This document shows, piece by piece, positions 62,858 through 64,000 of a stretch of 64,000 nt of DNA. The position numbers and the translations under genes were made by a program. Source of the DNA: Gordius sp. MW1 (lineage: Eukaryota > Nematomorpha > Gordioida > Gordea > Gordiidae); assembly GCA_964036665.1 (NCBI GenBank), contig OZ038526.1, forward strand, positions 15,128,001-15,192,000, in the 5' to 3' direction. How positions within the stretch are numbered: position 1 is the first letter of the stretch; the number at the start of each line of letters is the position of its first letter. A model generated the notes under the pieces. That model worked only from the letters and a program-made list of their open reading frames with translations. It searched no databases and had not been told where the DNA came from.

Positions 62858-64000
62858 TAAATTTTTACTTGGGATCATAGAAACCACGTCTGAAAACGAC
62901 AACTTTAATCGGATGAATACGGTTCAAAGAAAAATATGTAAAATATTTTGAGGTAAAAATATTTATTTTTTTCGATTCTATGTGAAAGAGCATGAAAAAA
63001 TATATAAAAGTAAGCCAATTTGAGAATCCTATTATCCTCGATTGACTTACGAAAAGAGGTTTTAAGCTGCGAGAACTATCATTTTGACAAAAGAAAACGT
63101 TTTATTGTTGCGATTAGTTTGTTGTATCGAAACGTGAGTGCTTAATTTTTGAAAACTGCTCTATGCGATCATGACTTCAAAGTAATAGTTTTTAGATTCT
63201 GATAAATTTTGACTTGGGATCATAGAAACCACGTCTGAAAACGACAACTTTCATCGGATGAATACGGTTCAAAGAAAAATATGTGAAAGATTTTGAGGTT
63301 AAAATATTTATTTTTTTCAATTCTATGTGAAAGAGCATGAAAAAATATATAAAAGTAAGCCAATTTGAGAATCCTATTATCCTCGATTGACTTCCGAAAA
63401 GAGGTTTTAAGCTGCGAGAACTATCATTTTTACAAAAGACAACGTTTTATTGTTGCGATTAGTTTGTTGTATCGCAACGTGAGTGCTTAATTTTTGAAAA
63501 CTGCTCTATGCGATCATGACTTCAAAGTAATAGTTTTTAGATTCTGATAAATTTTGACTTGGGATCATAGAAACCACGTCTGAAAACGACAACTTTCATC
63601 GGATGAATACGGTTCAAAGAAAAATATGTGAAAGATTTTGAGGTTAAAATATTTATTTTTTTCGATTCTATGTGAAAGAGCATGAAAAAATATATAAAAG
63701 TAAGCCAATTTGAGAATCCTATTATCCTCGATTGATTTCCGAAAAGAGGTTTTAAGCTGCGAGAACTATCATTTTTACAAAAGACAACGTTTTATTGTTG
63801 CGATTAGTTTGTTGTATCGCAACGTGAGTGCTTAATTTTTGAAAACTGCTCTATGCGATCATGATTTCAAAGTAATAGTTTTTAGATTCTGATAAATTTT
63901 TACTTGGGATCATAGAAACCACGTCTGAAAACGACAACTTTCATCGGATGAATACGGTTCAAAAGAAAAATATGTGAAAAATTTTGAGGTTAAAATATTT
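62858..64000 (+). repeat. Region VII: monomers outside the 18-monomer order
   Basis: Starts: 62858, 63203, 63548 and a 108-bp partial at 63893. The first is of the CGAAAC lineage seen at 25077, 28140 and 33962, with AAAGAAAACG, ATGACTTCAAAG and a private GACTTACGAAAAG. The next two share AAATTTTGACTTGGG, seen only here. The partial has one extra A in TTCAAAAGAAAAAT. This marks the right border of the Region VI order. No gene. Confidence 0.88.

Larger units (their letters stand above)
1..64000 (+). repeat. 345-bp AT-rich satellite DNA, continuous tandem array (187 complete monomers plus one partial)
   Basis: Every part of the window is the same repeat unit, head to tail and in one orientation. 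I phased monomers at TAAATTTTTACTTGGG and measured every start. Standard spacing is 345 bp; common lesser lengths are 344, 343, 342, 316 and 314, with extremes of 313 and 351. One standard monomer (339-683) has 45 C and 61 G, about 31% G+C. Landmarks in monomer numbering: TATATAAAAG at 144-153, an inverted repeat with arms 250-257 and 269-276, an 8-bp palindrome ATCATGAT at 311-318, and A/T tracts concentrated at 70-150. Such arrays are known from eukaryotic heterochromatin and centromeres; 345 bp is about two nucleosome repeat lengths, a common satellite size. I do not recognise this family by name and cannot assign a species. Confidence 0.98.

Noticed and set aside
1-64000. CRISPR array
   Set aside because: The repeat unit is 345 bp with no short repeat/unique spacer alternation, and the whole unit is conserved.
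1-64000. CENP-B box in the monomer
   Set aside because: I looked for TTCG followed at the right spacing by A and CGGG. The closest stretches, around TTTCGATTCTATG and TTCATCGGATGAATACGG, lack the required core bases.
1-64000. Bacterial or plasmid iteron region
   Set aside because: Iterons are about 20 bp and few in number. A 64-kb, gene-free array of 345-bp units with nested HORs fits eukaryotic satellite DNA.

Overview
The whole 64 kb window is one uninterrupted tandem array of a single AT-rich satellite. The standard monomer is 345 bp and about 31% G+C (hand count of one monomer). I count 187 complete monomers, all in the same orientation, plus a 108-bp partial at the right edge, phasing each monomer at the TAAATTTTTACTTGGG that opens the window. 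Every interval between monomer starts is 313 to 351 bp, so nothing else is inserted: no genes, RNA genes, transposons or CRISPR arrays.

Organism: there is no coding sequence for taxonomy. A pure 345-bp satellite of this length points to centromeric, pericentromeric or other constitutive heterochromatin of a eukaryote. CpG is not depleted (13 CpG in a 345-bp monomer, against about 8 expected from base composition). This fits an invertebrate with sparse DNA methylation, such as an insect, better than a vertebrate or plant. That is inference.

Layout: monomers differ by diagnostic substitutions and indels that recur in fixed orders, so the array is a patchwork of higher-order repeats (HORs). Region I (1-4063) holds a 2,374-bp seven-monomer unit and a partial second copy. 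Region II (4064-22333) is built from a three-monomer motif of about 1,034 bp, with large internal duplications at offsets of 8,276 and about 10,000 bp. Region III (22334-24732) is mixed, with a weak two-monomer order. Region IV (24733-39810) carries copies of a nine-monomer cassette and a 13-monomer duplication at an offset of about 5,825 bp. Region V (39811-47651) has two adjacent 2,383-bp seven-monomer units and related partial copies. Region VI (47652-62857) is the most ordered: 3,041-bp nine-monomer units nested in two directly adjacent 18-monomer units of 6,082 and 6,083 bp. Region VII (62858-64000) leaves that order.

Shared elements of the monomer are an 8-bp inverted repeat with an 11-nt loop, a near-invariant TATATAAAAG, and several A/T tracts. 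Open frames of 60 to 67 codons are accidental: they lack ATG starts and appear only where one substitution removes an in-frame stop. All comparisons were made by eye; identities are qualitative unless a count is given.
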